Assembly: GCA_020532085.1 (NCBI GenBank)
Contig: JAJBAV010000006.1
Span: forward strand, 1-64,000
Reading direction: 5' to 3'
Length of the DNA: 64,000 nucleotides
Origin: Candidatus Cloacimonadota bacterium
Lineage (GTDB): Bacteria; Cloacimonadota; Cloacimonadia; Cloacimonadales; Cloacimonadaceae
Positions within the stretch are counted from its first letter, which is position 1; each line of letters starts with the position of its first letter. The notes below the pieces were generated by a model, which worked only from the letters and a program-made list of their open reading frames with translations, had not been told where the DNA came from and did no database searches. Positions 25,115 to 33,237 of the stretch are shown piece by piece. Position numbers and translations under genes: made by a program.

Positions 25115-28100
25115 TTATTTATAGATCACCAGGCGTTCGGTGGCCTCGGCTTTGAGGCCGTCGGCGGAGGCGCGCAGCTTCACGAAATAGGTGTTGTTCG
25201 CGAAACGGTCGCCACGCTTGTCCCTGCCGTCCCAGGGAATGGCGTTGAAACCCTGGCGTCCGCTGGCCTGGAAGCTGTGGATCTTTTTACCGGTGACGGA
25301 ATAGATGTCCAGGCTGAGGTCGCAATCGCGGGAGAGCATGAAAGTGAAGCTGGTGGAGCTTTGCATGGGGTTCGGGTAGATGAGGAAGCGCTCGATGGCG
25401 AGCTCGCCGCTCTCCTTCACGTTGAACTCGGTGGAGGCCACGGAGGGGAGGTTGAAGTTGTCAAAAGCGATCACTTGCAGGGTGTGGGGGCCTTCGCTGA
25501 GCCCGGCCAAGGGATAGGTGAGCAGGCCGGCAGTGTGGGAATCGAGGTCGTAGCTGAAATTATCCGTAACCGGCACCGGCTGGAGCGCGTTGTCCAAGAT
25601 CAGCAGCAGATTGTGTCCGGAGCTGCCTGTCACGTTTATCCCGTTGCTGTCCGAGATCCTGGCGTAGAGTGTGGTTTGGGTGCCAACGGTGTCGCCGGGG
25701 CGGAAATCGTAGCTGCCCAGATAAAGCTTGATCTCCGGAGCGTCGGGGTTGTCGGCGGTCACGGCAGCGTCGCTGAGGGCCAGGGGGTGGTGGTAGTTCG
25801 TGTAATCCTGTTTCAGCGCGGGGTCCCAAAGGTAGGAAACGATCAGGCCTGTGTTGCCGGTGGTCACGTCATCCGGAACGATGAACCCGCTTTGGTAAGC
25901 GCCTCCGTTCACGGTGACGCTACCGGAAAAGAGAGGCGCACCGCGGTGGGTCACGTGGGTCTGTCCGTCGAATTCGAATGCCGTTTTCGTATTAAAGGCC
26001 TTGATCTCAGCGGTGCCGTTAACCGGCGAGGAGAGGAAGGATCCGGATACCGTGGCCAAGTCCCTGGCGTGCAGGGTTTCCCCCTGCAAAGCCTGTCCGG
26101 ATACGGTCATCAGACTGTCTCTGAGGGGTGGGACCACGTTCAGCAGGGGGTCGCCCAGCAGCACGTAGGTGGCGTCGTTGTCGTTGCTCTGGGTGAAGAG
26201 GACCTTGGCCATCATGATGGATTGCCCCAGCGGGTTGCGGCCGTTGGTGAGGTTGTCCAGCAGAAACTCCATCATGGGGGCATTGCTGTAAGGGGCGCTG
26301 GTGCGGCTGGCGGAATAGGAGGCGATGGCTCCGAGGTTGTTCAGCAGCACGCTCTTCTGGCCCAGGCTTTCAAAGCCCCAGTAGTCGAAGTGGGAAACCG
26401 AGCAGGAGGCGGCCATGAACAGGGGCAGCTTGTCCTGATTGTTGAAGCGGCCCATGTCCGAAGCGCCGTTGAAGTAATCCTCCGCGCCCAGCTTGTCGTA
26501 AGCGCCGTGGCCTATGTAGAGCCAGATCAGGCGGCCGGCATTGATGGCGGCCATCATGTCATCCCGGGCCGTGGGTTTGTTTTGAAATTCGTCGTATTCG
26601 TATCCCCAGGCAAAGATCTTGTCGGTGAGGATGCTGGGATGGATGATGTTTCCGGCGGTCTCGGTCTGGCGGGTGTGGATGTTCTCATAGGCGGTGGAAC
26701 TGCCGTTGAAGAGATCGTCGCCCAGCAGCACGGTGGAATTGCGCCACCAGCCGTTCTGGGGGTTGCGCACGTAGTTTTCCCGGTTGGAGAGCATGTTCGC
26801 CAGTTCGGTGGAACTGGTCACGGGATAGCGTCCGATGGCTAGTTCAGGATGGGATGACTGGGTGAGCATCACGAAGTAATCGTCCGAGGCGATCACATTG
26901 CGTTGATAGATGATCAGTTTGTTCTTGTCCTGGGCCTGGCCGGAATTGTTGCGCCAGTCGATGGTGCCGAGGCCGATCAGGGTCACGGAGCTGATCCGGG
27001 GCGAGGGGTAGTTGTGCCAGGCGTAGCGCAGGAACTGGCGTAAAGCAGCGGGATCGGGATGGCCGCCGTTGAACTGGTTGAAGATGTCGCTCTGCTTCAC
27101 CACCAGGCTGCGTTTGCCATGGTCCTGGAGATACATGTCCGCCAGGGACTGGGCCTGGGCAGAAAACTCGTCGGCGGTGATGATCACGTTGTCGCATTGC
27201 GTTTGGCTGAGGGCGAGGTCAGGGGTTTCCACCAAGCTGAAATTCACCGGGCTGTGGAGCTCAGAATCGTTGCTGAGCCAATACTTGGTGTCGCTAAAGC
27301 CCGCGCTCACAAAGTAATTCTGCCCGGCGGAACTCTGCAGCGGCACCATCTTCACGTCCGTCAGGCCGTTCACCCGGTAAACGCGGGTGTCGGTGCTGCC
27401 GGCAAGGTTGTAGCGGACGGGGACTTCATAATTGAGGGCCATTTGGTTCACGAAACTCTGGACGCTGCCCTTGGCAATGACGCGGGTGTGGTCCACCGTG
27501 ATCCAGTTCAGGAACAGGTTGTCGGTGGAATTTCTCAAAACCCTTATCCGAACGGTGTTTTGGCCGCTTACGAAGCTGGAAACGTTTTTGTAAAAGAGAT
27601 ACTGGCCTGTGCCCCGCCAGCTGAAAGTGATTGAGCCCAGGGTATCGGAAGGTACCGGTACTCCATTCACGAAGACGTTGATGTTGTGCCAGATGCTGTC
27701 GTTCACCTCTTCCTGGCGGATGGTGAAACTGAGGGCCTGGGAAGTGGAGGGGTCGAGGTCGGGCAACTGGAGCTCGAACTCGTAATCAGCATTGGCGTTG
27801 CCGAACATGCGCGTCATGTACCAGTCGAAGCCTATGATCTCGCGGCGCTGGCTTTCCGTTTCCAGGCGGGTCAGTTCGCGGAATTTGGAGGTCTCAGCGA
27901 ACCAGCTTTGCTGCGCGGGCAGCGTTTCCATCCGCAGGGGGTCTCCGCCGAACTCACCGGCAAAGGTGAGCCAGTAAACTGTGTTTCCGGAATAGGGGTT
28001 GAAATATGTCTGGCTGTTTTGCAGGCTTACGTTCTTGTCCGTGCCGTCCCGGGTGGTGCCGTGGAACACGATGTAGTCGGCGGGATCAAAACTGCCGTCC

Positions 28101-28960
28101 TCTTCACCAATAACGCGGATGGGGATCTCCGCGAACTCGTTGCCGGGATTGATGATCGTGAAGGGCAGCAGCTTGCCGCCGTTGCTGAAGAGGCGGAAAG
28201 AGCGGGGATCGATGTCGGCGAGGGGAAATCCCGTGAGTTGCTCAGGCCCGATGCGGAACATGCCCTCCCGGTCGGTTTCCAGGCGCAGCCAGTAGTCGGC
28301 CCTGGAGAAATCGGCGTAGTAAACTGGGTTCCGGGTCTGGTTTTGCCACTGCCTGGCCTGCCTGGGATTGAGCAGGGTGGAACTGAACAGGTCCAGCAGT
28401 TCGTCGCTCTGGGGCAGGCTCCGGTGGGAGGTGTCGCCGGCAATGTCGATCCTGATCAGGGCCTGTTCCGTGACGGTCAAGCCAAAGCTCCCGTCATAGG
28501 CGAAAGGACGGACCTCCAAAGCGCTGAAATCCACGCCCCGGAAGCTGGATCCGGCGGTGGTGGTGAGCAACGGCATGCCTGCAGCGTTATAGAGGCTTTC
28601 GTCGATCAGGTAAATGTGTTCGGAAAGACCTTCGTTCATGCGGACTTCCGGCACCGGCAAGAGTCGTTTGGACAGAGTGGCCTGGCGTTGGCTGGAGCTG
28701 ATCAGCACGGCGCTGACCCCGCCTCCAGGAGGCAGGGCCACCCGGACCTCTTCCAGCGGCAGCAGCGGAGCTCCGGGGCGGGTTTCATAATCCAGCCCGG
28801 CCACGTCCACGCGCAGCATATCCTCCACCTCGCTCAGTTCATATTCGTCCAGCCGGAATTCCAGCAGGAGTTGGTTGGCCGAACTTTCCAGCACCCGCAC
28901 GGAAGAAAAGGCTGCGGTGGCAAACAGCAGAAAGGCCAGCGCGGAAATGAGCCTTCTCAC
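25115..28960 (-). CDS. Type IX secretion sortase, PorU-like (C25 gingipain family)
   Basis: The protein has 1281 residues. A signal peptide (MRRLISALAFLLFATAAFSS) and a long beta-rich N-terminal region precede a gingipain-type C25 domain (about 590-940). It has catalytic His818 in LYIGHGAYD and Cys853 in FMAASCSVSHFDYWG. The C-terminus (FLIYPNPMQSSTSFTF, then a WDGRD segment) is a type IX sorting-like domain. PorU is the cell-surface transpeptidase that removes sorting domains from secreted cargo and links it to A-LPS. The length and own retained C-terminal domain fit PorU better than a free gingipain. The start is GTG, overlapping the stop of the OadG-like gene as GTGA (28957-28960). Confidence 0.85.
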   Translation of the reverse strand: MRRLISALAFLLFATAAFSSVRVLESSANQLLLEFRLDEYELSEVEDMLRVDVAGLDYETRPGAPLLPLEEVRVALPPGGGVSAVLISSSQRQATLSKRLLPVPEVRMNEGLSEHIYLIDESLYNAAGMPLLTTTAGSSFRGVDFSALEVRPFAYDGSFGLTVTEQALIRIDIAGDTSHRSLPQSDELLDLFSSTLLNPRQARQWQNQTRNPVYYADFSRADYWLRLETDREGMFRIGPEQLTGFPLADIDPRSFRLFSNGGKLLPFTIINPGNEFAEIPIRVIGEEDGSFDPADYIVFHGTTRDGTDKNVSLQNSQTYFNPYSGNTVYWLTFAGEFGGDPLRMETLPAQQSWFAETSKFRELTRLETESQRREIIGFDWYMTRMFGNANADYEFELQLPDLDPSTSQALSFTIRQEEVNDSIWHNINVFVNGVPVPSDTLGSITFSWRGTGQYLFYKNVSSFVSGQNTVRIRVLRNSTDNLFLNWITVDHTRVIAKGSVQSFVNQMALNYEVPVRYNLAGSTDTRVYRVNGLTDVKMVPLQSSAGQNYFVSAGFSDTKYWLSNDSELHSPVNFSLVETPDLALSQTQCDNVIITADEFSAQAQSLADMYLQDHGKRSLVVKQSDIFNQFNGGHPDPAALRQFLRYAWHNYPSPRISSVTLIGLGTIDWRNNSGQAQDKNKLIIYQRNVIASDDYFVMLTQSSHPELAIGRYPVTSSTELANMLSNRENYVRNPQNGWWRNSTVLLGDDLFNGSSTAYENIHTRQTETAGNIIHPSILTDKIFAWGYEYDEFQNKPTARDDMMAAINAGRLIWLYIGHGAYDKLGAEDYFNGASDMGRFNNQDKLPLFMAASCSVSHFDYWGFESLGQKSVLLNNLGAIASYSASRTSAPYSNAPMMEFLLDNLTNGRNPLGQSIMMAKVLFTQSNDNDATYVLLGDPLLNVVPPLRDSLMTVSGQALQGETLHARDLATVSGSFLSSPVNGTAEIKAFNTKTAFEFDGQTHVTHRGAPLFSGSVTVNGGAYQSGFIVPDDVTTGNTGLIVSYLWDPALKQDYTNYHHPLALSDAAVTADNPDAPEIKLYLGSYDFRPGDTVGTQTTLYARISDSNGINVTGSSGHNLLLILDNALQPVPVTDNFSYDLDSHTAGLLTYPLAGLSEGPHTLQVIAFDNFNLPSVASTEFNVKESGELAIERFLIYPNPMQSSTSFTFMLSRDCDLSLDIYSVTGKKIHSFQASGRQGFNAIPWDGRDKRGDRFANNTYFVKLRASADGLKAEATERLVIYK

Positions 28961-29112
28961 TGTGCCTTCTTTTCCTTGAAGATCTTCTCCAGGGCAATGA
29001 TCAGGCCATAAAACAAGCCCATGAACACAAATATCCCTCCCATCCCCTGAAGCAGGATCAGCAGGGACCGTGTGAAGTTCTGCGCTATCATGGAGAGCAG
29101 CATGTAGGTCAT
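28957..29112 (-). CDS. OadG-like small subunit of a sodium-pumping decarboxylase
   Basis: The protein has 51 residues, and I translated it directly: it begins MTYMLLSMIAQN and ends IFKEKKAQ. One membrane segment contains LLQGMGGIFVFMGLFYGL followed by IIALEKIF. This matches the GMGxVFxFL pattern of oxaloacetate/methylmalonyl-CoA decarboxylase gamma (OadG) subunits, which tether the carboxyltransferase to the membrane beta subunit. AGAGG lies six bases before the ATG. It sits 18 bp after rlmH, and its stop overlaps the GTG start of porU. A beta subunit (oadB) is encoded about 10 kb away at 38699-39805. Confidence 0.7.
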   Translation of the reverse strand: MTYMLLSMIAQNFTRSLLILLQGMGGIFVFMGLFYGLIIALEKIFKEKKAQ

Positions 29113-29130
29113 TGGGGGCCTCTGAAACTT

Positions 29131-29595
29131 TTAATGGTGGTAGCTTCTACCTTGGTTGATCATCAGCGCGCGGTAGATTTGTTCGATCAAAACCAACCGC
29201 GCCAGCTGATGGGTGAAAGTCAGCGACGACAGGCAGAGGCAGGCATTGGCCCGGTTTTTCAGGCTGGCGTGGATGCCATACACCCCGCCGATCAGGAAAA
29301 CAACCGACTTCTCTGTAGACAAGTTATTCAGAAACGCGGCAAATTCAAGCGAAGTTTTCGCTTCTCCGCGTTCGTCCAAGAGGATCACAAAATCATCTGG
29401 GGCCAGGCGTTTGAGGCAGAGGGCGGCATCTTTGGCTTTCACGGCGTCCGGGCTGCCGGCTGTTTTGAGGCTCACGTCCGCGATGTCCGCCACCTCCAGC
29501 CTCACCATCGGGGCCAGGCGCATCAGGTATTCGGCGATGCCTTCCTTTAGCCAGCCTGACCGGGTTTTACCAACCTGGAGGATGCGCAGGATCAC
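29131..29595 (-). CDS. rlmH: 23S rRNA (pseudouridine1915-N3)-methyltransferase RlmH
   Basis: The protein has 154 residues, the standard RlmH length. It begins (GTG as Met) ILRILQVGKTRSGWLKEGI and has the family landmarks LLDERGEAKTSLEFA, FLIGGVYGI and a C-terminal LTFTHQLARLVLIEQIYRA. RlmH methylates Psi1915 in helix 69 of 23S rRNA. The start is GTG at 29595, overlapping the ptb stop as GTGA (29592-29595); a longer frame exists but runs inside ptb. It is in the same unit as sigA, ptb and porU. Confidence 0.94.
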   Translation of the reverse strand: MILRILQVGKTRSGWLKEGIAEYLMRLAPMVRLEVADIADVSLKTAGSPDAVKAKDAALCLKRLAPDDFVILLDERGEAKTSLEFAAFLNNLSTEKSVVFLIGGVYGIHASLKNRANACLCLSSLTFTHQLARLVLIEQIYRALMINQGRSYHH

Positions 29596-30494
29596 TTGTT
29601 CATGCAGGCCAGGGCCATCGCCATGCAGAGCATTTTCAGTTCGCCACGGTCGGCCCGGGAGGGGATCAGGATCGGGGCCTTGGTGCCCACCACCACGTGC
29701 GCCACGCGCCAGCCGCAATAGTAGGTGAGCATCTTGCCAAAGATGTTCCCGGCCTCGATGTTGGGCACGATGAAGACGTCCGCGATCCCGGCTACGGGGG
29801 ATTCGATGCCCTTGATCTTCGCGGCATTGATATCGACCGCGTTGTCGAAAGCGAGGGGACCTTCCACAATGCAGCCGGTGATCTGGTTGCGGGCGTTCAT
29901 CCGCGAGATGAGGGCCGCGTCAAGCGTAGCCGGCATCTTGGGATTCACCGTTTCCACGGCGGTGATCATGGCCACTTTTGGCTCGGGGGAACCCAGGCTG
30001 TGGGCCACCTGAACGGCGTTTTTCACGATGGCAACCTTTTCCTTCAGGTCGGGGGCCAGATTCACTCCGCCGTCGCTAAGCAGTTTCAGGCCTTCAGGAT
30101 GTTCATAGGCCAGCACGTCCGAGATCACGTCGCTCACGCGCAAGCCGTTTTCCTTGTCCAGAACAGCCCGCAGCAGCTGGCCGGAATCGGTCTTGCCTTT
30201 CAAAATGATGTCGCCTCTGCCTTCCCGGGCCAGCTGGACGCTCACTTTGGCGGCTTTCACCGAGTCCGGGCCGATATCCACGATCTCAAAGGAATTCACA
30301 TGTTGCGGAGCCATTTGTTCCAGCAGGGCCAGGATCTGGGGCTTGTCGCCCACCAGCAGGCAGTCGGCCAGGTTATCCTGTTGGGCCAGGATCGCCGCGT
30401 CGAGCACGGATTCAGTTTGCGCGGCCGAGATGATCACGGTGCCGCGCCGGCTGGCTTTCACGGCGCTCACCATTTCGTCGAAGTTCTTGTACAT
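29592..30494 (-). CDS. Phosphate butyryl/acetyl-transferase family protein (Ptb-like)
   Basis: The protein has 300 residues, the length of phosphate butyryltransferase. Family sequence includes ILKGKTDSGQLLRAVLDKE, SDGGVNLAPDLKEK, ITAVETVNPKMPATLDAAL, VEGPLAFDNAVD and VPNIEAGNIFGKMLTYY. These enzymes interconvert acyl-CoA and acyl-phosphate, the step before ATP formation by an acyl kinase. The substrate (butyryl, propionyl or acetyl) cannot be told from sequence. ATG at 30494 has GGAGA upstream; the reading frame continues upstream across sigA only by chance. It lies 26 bp after the sigma factor gene. Confidence 0.92.
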   Translation of the reverse strand: MYKNFDEMVSAVKASRRGTVIISAAQTESVLDAAILAQQDNLADCLLVGDKPQILALLEQMAPQHVNSFEIVDIGPDSVKAAKVSVQLAREGRGDIILKGKTDSGQLLRAVLDKENGLRVSDVISDVLAYEHPEGLKLLSDGGVNLAPDLKEKVAIVKNAVQVAHSLGSPEPKVAMITAVETVNPKMPATLDAALISRMNARNQITGCIVEGPLAFDNAVDINAAKIKGIESPVAGIADVFIVPNIEAGNIFGKMLTYYCGWRVAHVVVGTKAPILIPSRADRGELKMLCMAMALACMNK

Positions 30495-30520
30495 GTCAGT
30501 CTCCGGTTCCCGAGCCAGGC

Positions 30521-31396
30521 TCAGGTGCTGTATTTTTCGATGAATTCGTCCACCAGGGCATCTTCTTCCGGCTTGAGGTCGGAGAGGATCTTTTTCAGCG
30601 CCTCTTTCTGGATCTGGCGCACCCTTTCCCGCGAAAGCCCCATCGTCTCGGCGATCTGGGCAAAGTTCTGCGTTTCCTGCTCCGCGTTCAGGCCATAGTA
30701 GGTGCGGATGATGTCCGCTTCCCGCTGGTCCAGTTTGTCGATGGCCCGGTTGATCTTTTCCTGCAGGCGTTCCCGGTGATACATTTGCTGAGGGTCGGCA
30801 AAATGTTCGTCCGCGATCATGTCGCGGGTGGAAAACTCCTGGAAGTCGCCGCTGGAGATCAGTTCGTCGAACGAAGTGGTTTCGATCATCTGGTCCTGTA
30901 GCTGTTCGATGGATTTTTCCGTTACGTTCATCTTTTCGCTCAGTTCCTCGTTGGAGGCCGTGAGTCCAGTCTCGGCGTAGATGCGGTCCTGGGTTGCCTT
31001 CACGCGGTGCGCGGAGCTGGATTTCCCCAGCGGCACACGGATCAGGGAGCTTTTTTCCGAAACAGCCAGCATGATGCGCTGTTTGATCCACCAGATGGCG
31101 TAGGAGATCAGTTTGATGTCCTTTTCCGGATCGAACTTTTCGATCGCTTTCAGCAGGCCGATGTTGCCTTCGCTGATCAGTTCAGACAGGGACAGGCCCC
31201 GGTTTTGGTAGCGGGAGGCTATCTTGACCACAAATTTGAGGTTCGCCTGCACCAGCCGGTTGATCGCTTCGTGGTCACCGGCCTGGGCCCGGATGCCCAG
31301 TTCGTGCTCCTCTTCGCGGCTCAAAGCCTGAAACTTGGAGATTTCCTTTAGGTAGTTCTGCAGCGCTTGGTCTGCAAATACATTTTCCCGGTTCAT
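30521..31396 (-). CDS. RNA polymerase primary sigma factor (RpoD/SigA type)
   Basis: The protein has 291 residues. Region 1.2 (LQNYLKEISKFQALSREEE), region 2 (RYQNRGLSLSELISEGNIG and SYAIWWIKQRI), region 3 and region 4 (YYGLNAEQETQNFAQIAE, SRERVRQIQKEALKKI) are all present. Region 1.1 is absent, as in the short primary sigma factors of Bacteroidota and allies. The complete region 2-4 match supports a housekeeping role and agrees with the TTGAC-17-TATAAT-like promoters here. It lies 22 bp downstream of the LysM/M23 peptidase gene. Confidence 0.94.
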   Translation of the reverse strand: MNRENVFADQALQNYLKEISKFQALSREEEHELGIRAQAGDHEAINRLVQANLKFVVKIASRYQNRGLSLSELISEGNIGLLKAIEKFDPEKDIKLISYAIWWIKQRIMLAVSEKSSLIRVPLGKSSSAHRVKATQDRIYAETGLTASNEELSEKMNVTEKSIEQLQDQMIETTSFDELISSGDFQEFSTRDMIADEHFADPQQMYHRERLQEKINRAIDKLDQREADIIRTYYGLNAEQETQNFAQIAETMGLSRERVRQIQKEALKKILSDLKPEEDALVDEFIEKYST

Positions 31397-31418
31397 GCGG
31401 CCCCGTTGGCTTTAAGCA

Positions 31419-32633
31419 TCAAAATGGCAATACCTTGCGGGGATTGATCGCCGTCCCCTTGACGCGGTATTCAAAATGCAGATGAGGACCGGTGGAATTT
31501 CCGGTCGAGCCCATTCTGGCGATCTGCTGCCCCCGTTTAACGTGGTCGCCCACCTTCACCAGATTCTTTTCGTGATGGGCGTAAACCGTCATCACAAAGT
31601 TCGGATGCTCGATCAGGACGACGTTCCCGTAGCCGCGTTGCACCCCGGAAAAGACCACCACGCCGTCCAAAACGGCGTAGATTGGAGTTCCGGATTTGTT
31701 GGCAATGTCGATGCCCTTGTGGGGGCGTCCCCGGCGCATGCCGAATTCTGAGGTCACCTTGCCCTTGGTGGGCATCACGCAATCGGTGCGGACCTTGGTG
31801 GAAGAGCTGGCGCTGCTTGAGCCGGAGGCCTGGTCCGCGGGCGGAGTGCCGGTCAGCCATAGTTTCTGGCCCACGCTGATGTCGTTGGAAGTGAGGTTGT
31901 TGCGGGTCTTGATGTCGTCCACGGTGGTCCCGTGGGCTTTGGCTATGCTGAACAGGGTGTCTTTTTTCTTCACCACGTAAACCTGTTCCAGCAGCAGAGT
32001 GTCGGGTTTGGCCGGTGCGGCGGCCTGGATGGCGGGTCCCTGTTCCACGGGTTTTTCCACCGCGGGATCAAAGCTGGCCGGGTCCTTGATGATCAGCCGG
32101 TCACCCGGTTTGATGGGTGGATTTTCGGCGGGGAGGTTGTTCCAGCGCAGAAAATCTGCGGGAGCCAGTTTGTGGTTCGTGGCAATGCGGAAGGCTGTTT
32201 CCCCTGCCTGCACGGTGTAATAGTAGTCGTCCGGAAGCTTGAGTTGGCTGTGATCAGGTGGTTCCGGTGAAGTTGGAGGAGGGGTGGGGGTTTCGCTCTG
32301 GGTGGGAGTTACAGGAGGTGTCTTGAAATCAGGTTTAATGGGATCAGCTTCCTTGATCTTCAGGACCTGTCCCACCTGGATGTTGTTGCTGCTGAGGCCG
32401 TTCAGTTCCCAGATCTGCTCGATCGACACCTGGTATTGCTTGCTGAGCCCGTAGAGCGTTTCACTCTTTTGCACCTTGTGGGTTACCAGCTCCGCGGCCA
32501 GCCAGGCCGGCAGCAGCAAGGCCAAGGCCACCATGAAAAGCTTCCAGCCCGGCCGGTGGCCATGGCTCTGATCGCCGGCCCCGCTTCGGGTCTTTTTATC
32601 GTATCGTAAAATCATCGTATTCAACCGTTTCAT
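31419..32633 (-). CDS. LysM-domain M23 metallopeptidase (murein hydrolase/activator)
   Basis: The protein has 404 residues. I chose ATG at 32633 because AGGGAAC precedes it; a second ATG at 32615 has poorer upstream sequence. A signal-anchor segment (FMVALALLLPAWLAAE) is followed by three LysM domains (starting near residues 60, 140 and 210, e.g. VQKSETLYGLSKQYQVS) and a C-terminal M23 domain with HKGID, AHHEKN and HLHFE zinc/catalytic residues intact. It should cleave or regulate cleavage of peptidoglycan cross-links (NlpD/EnvC-like). The start overlaps the end of the acylphosphatase gene by 38 bp. Confidence 0.93.
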   Translation of the reverse strand: MKRLNTMILRYDKKTRSGAGDQSHGHRPGWKLFMVALALLLPAWLAAELVTHKVQKSETLYGLSKQYQVSIEQIWELNGLSSNNIQVGQVLKIKEADPIKPDFKTPPVTPTQSETPTPPPTSPEPPDHSQLKLPDDYYYTVQAGETAFRIATNHKLAPADFLRWNNLPAENPPIKPGDRLIIKDPASFDPAVEKPVEQGPAIQAAAPAKPDTLLLEQVYVVKKKDTLFSIAKAHGTTVDDIKTRNNLTSNDISVGQKLWLTGTPPADQASGSSSASSSTKVRTDCVMPTKGKVTSEFGMRRGRPHKGIDIANKSGTPIYAVLDGVVVFSGVQRGYGNVVLIEHPNFVMTVYAHHEKNLVKVGDHVKRGQQIARMGSTGNSTGPHLHFEYRVKGTAINPRKVLPF

Positions 32634-32865
32634 TTTGTTCCCTGATTTGCAGCTCCCGCACGTCAACAAACCTGTTGCCGGAGCGCAGCAGCCCGCAGAA
32701 TTGCTCCAGCCTGTCCCGTTCTCCGCTGGCCACGATCAGCACGCTGCCGTCAGACCGGTTGCTAACCCAGCCGGTAACAGAACACTGCAGCGCGCAGGTT
32801 CGCGCGAAACTGCGGAAACCGACAAACTGGACTCGTCCCGTGGCTCGTAGTTCCCAAGTAAGCAT
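32596..32865 (-). CDS. Acylphosphatase
   Basis: The protein has 89 residues, the standard length. It has the catalytic Arg loop GRVQFVGFRSF and the Asn-containing TGWVSNRSDGSV. The first motif normally reads VQGVGFR or VQHVGFR; here a Phe replaces that Gly/His while the catalytic Arg remains. It hydrolyses acyl phosphates such as acetyl- or butyryl-phosphate, which is interesting given ptb in the same transcription unit. ATG at 32865 is preceded by GGAG. First gene of the unit driven by the promoter at 32892-32920. Confidence 0.9.
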   Translation of the reverse strand: MLTWELRATGRVQFVGFRSFARTCALQCSVTGWVSNRSDGSVLIVASGERDRLEQFCGLLRSGNRFVDVRELQIREQNETVEYDDFTIR

Positions 32866-32891
32866 TTTCTACTCCATTTCAGGAAGAAAAC

Positions 32892-32920
32892 TTTATATTT
32901 CAACTCCGGATATTTGTCAA
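32892..32920 (-). promoter_or_regulatory. Strong promoter of the acylphosphatase-to-NptA unit
   Basis: On the minus strand, TTGACA (32920-32915) and TATAAA (32897-32892) are separated by exactly 17 bp. This is the best consensus match in the window, about 27 bp before the acylphosphatase ATG. It likely drives the tightly packed genes down to 20231. Confidence 0.75.
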
Positions 32921-33041
32921 GGATTCGTTTTCCGTGCTTCCCCAGACCGTTTTGGACCCTGATTGTTACCCACTATATATGGGGGCGCGATTCTGGGATT
33001 CAAGATAAATCAGGGTCGCCCCGTCCTGATCCCTGTCCCGT

Positions 33042-33103
33042 CCGCCTCCCAATGACTTCCCGCTAACTTCCCGCCTGACAGGGGGGAAGTCAGCGGGAGG
33101 CGG
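33042..33103. repeat. Composite GC-rich inverted repeat
   Basis: CCGCCTCCC (33042-33050) pairs with GGGAGGCGG (33095-33103), and GACTTCCC (33054-33061) pairs with GGGAAGTC (33084-33091). The loop contains a further CTTCCCGCC. It shares motifs with the block around 18754-18774. Placed directly after phnC it might act as a bidirectional barrier, but no T-run follows. Confidence 0.65.
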
Positions 33104-33237
33104 GCAAGGGGCGTTCGGGTTGAGGTTCAGGGCCGATAAGGTTGGTGACAAAAACCATTTCTCCGCTGGTCAGGAGCCGTATCGGGCGGCGCCGGACGCG
33201 GAAACCAGGGAGCGGGTCGAGCGCTCCACAGCTGGAT

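Larger units (their letters stand above)
32866..33237. other. Intergenic region with a promoter and a palindromic repeat
   Basis: This 372-bp gap lies between the phnC stop and the acylphosphatase start. It holds the promoter at 32892-32920 and the CCGCCTCCC/GACTTCCC palindrome at 33042-33103. I looked for a phosphonate permease (phnE) or its remains directly after phnC and found no membrane-protein-like reading frame. Confidence 0.7.

Noticed and set aside
30495-31091. Upstream extension of the Ptb reading frame to 499 codons
   Set aside because: The extension overlaps the sigma factor gene in another frame and shows no family similarity. ATG at 30494 with GGAGA upstream gives the standard 300-residue enzyme.
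33104-33237. Possible remnant of phnE after phnC
   Set aside because: I translated the minus-strand frames after the phnC stop and found no hydrophobic segments or permease motif, only short Arg/Pro-rich sequence ending in stops.
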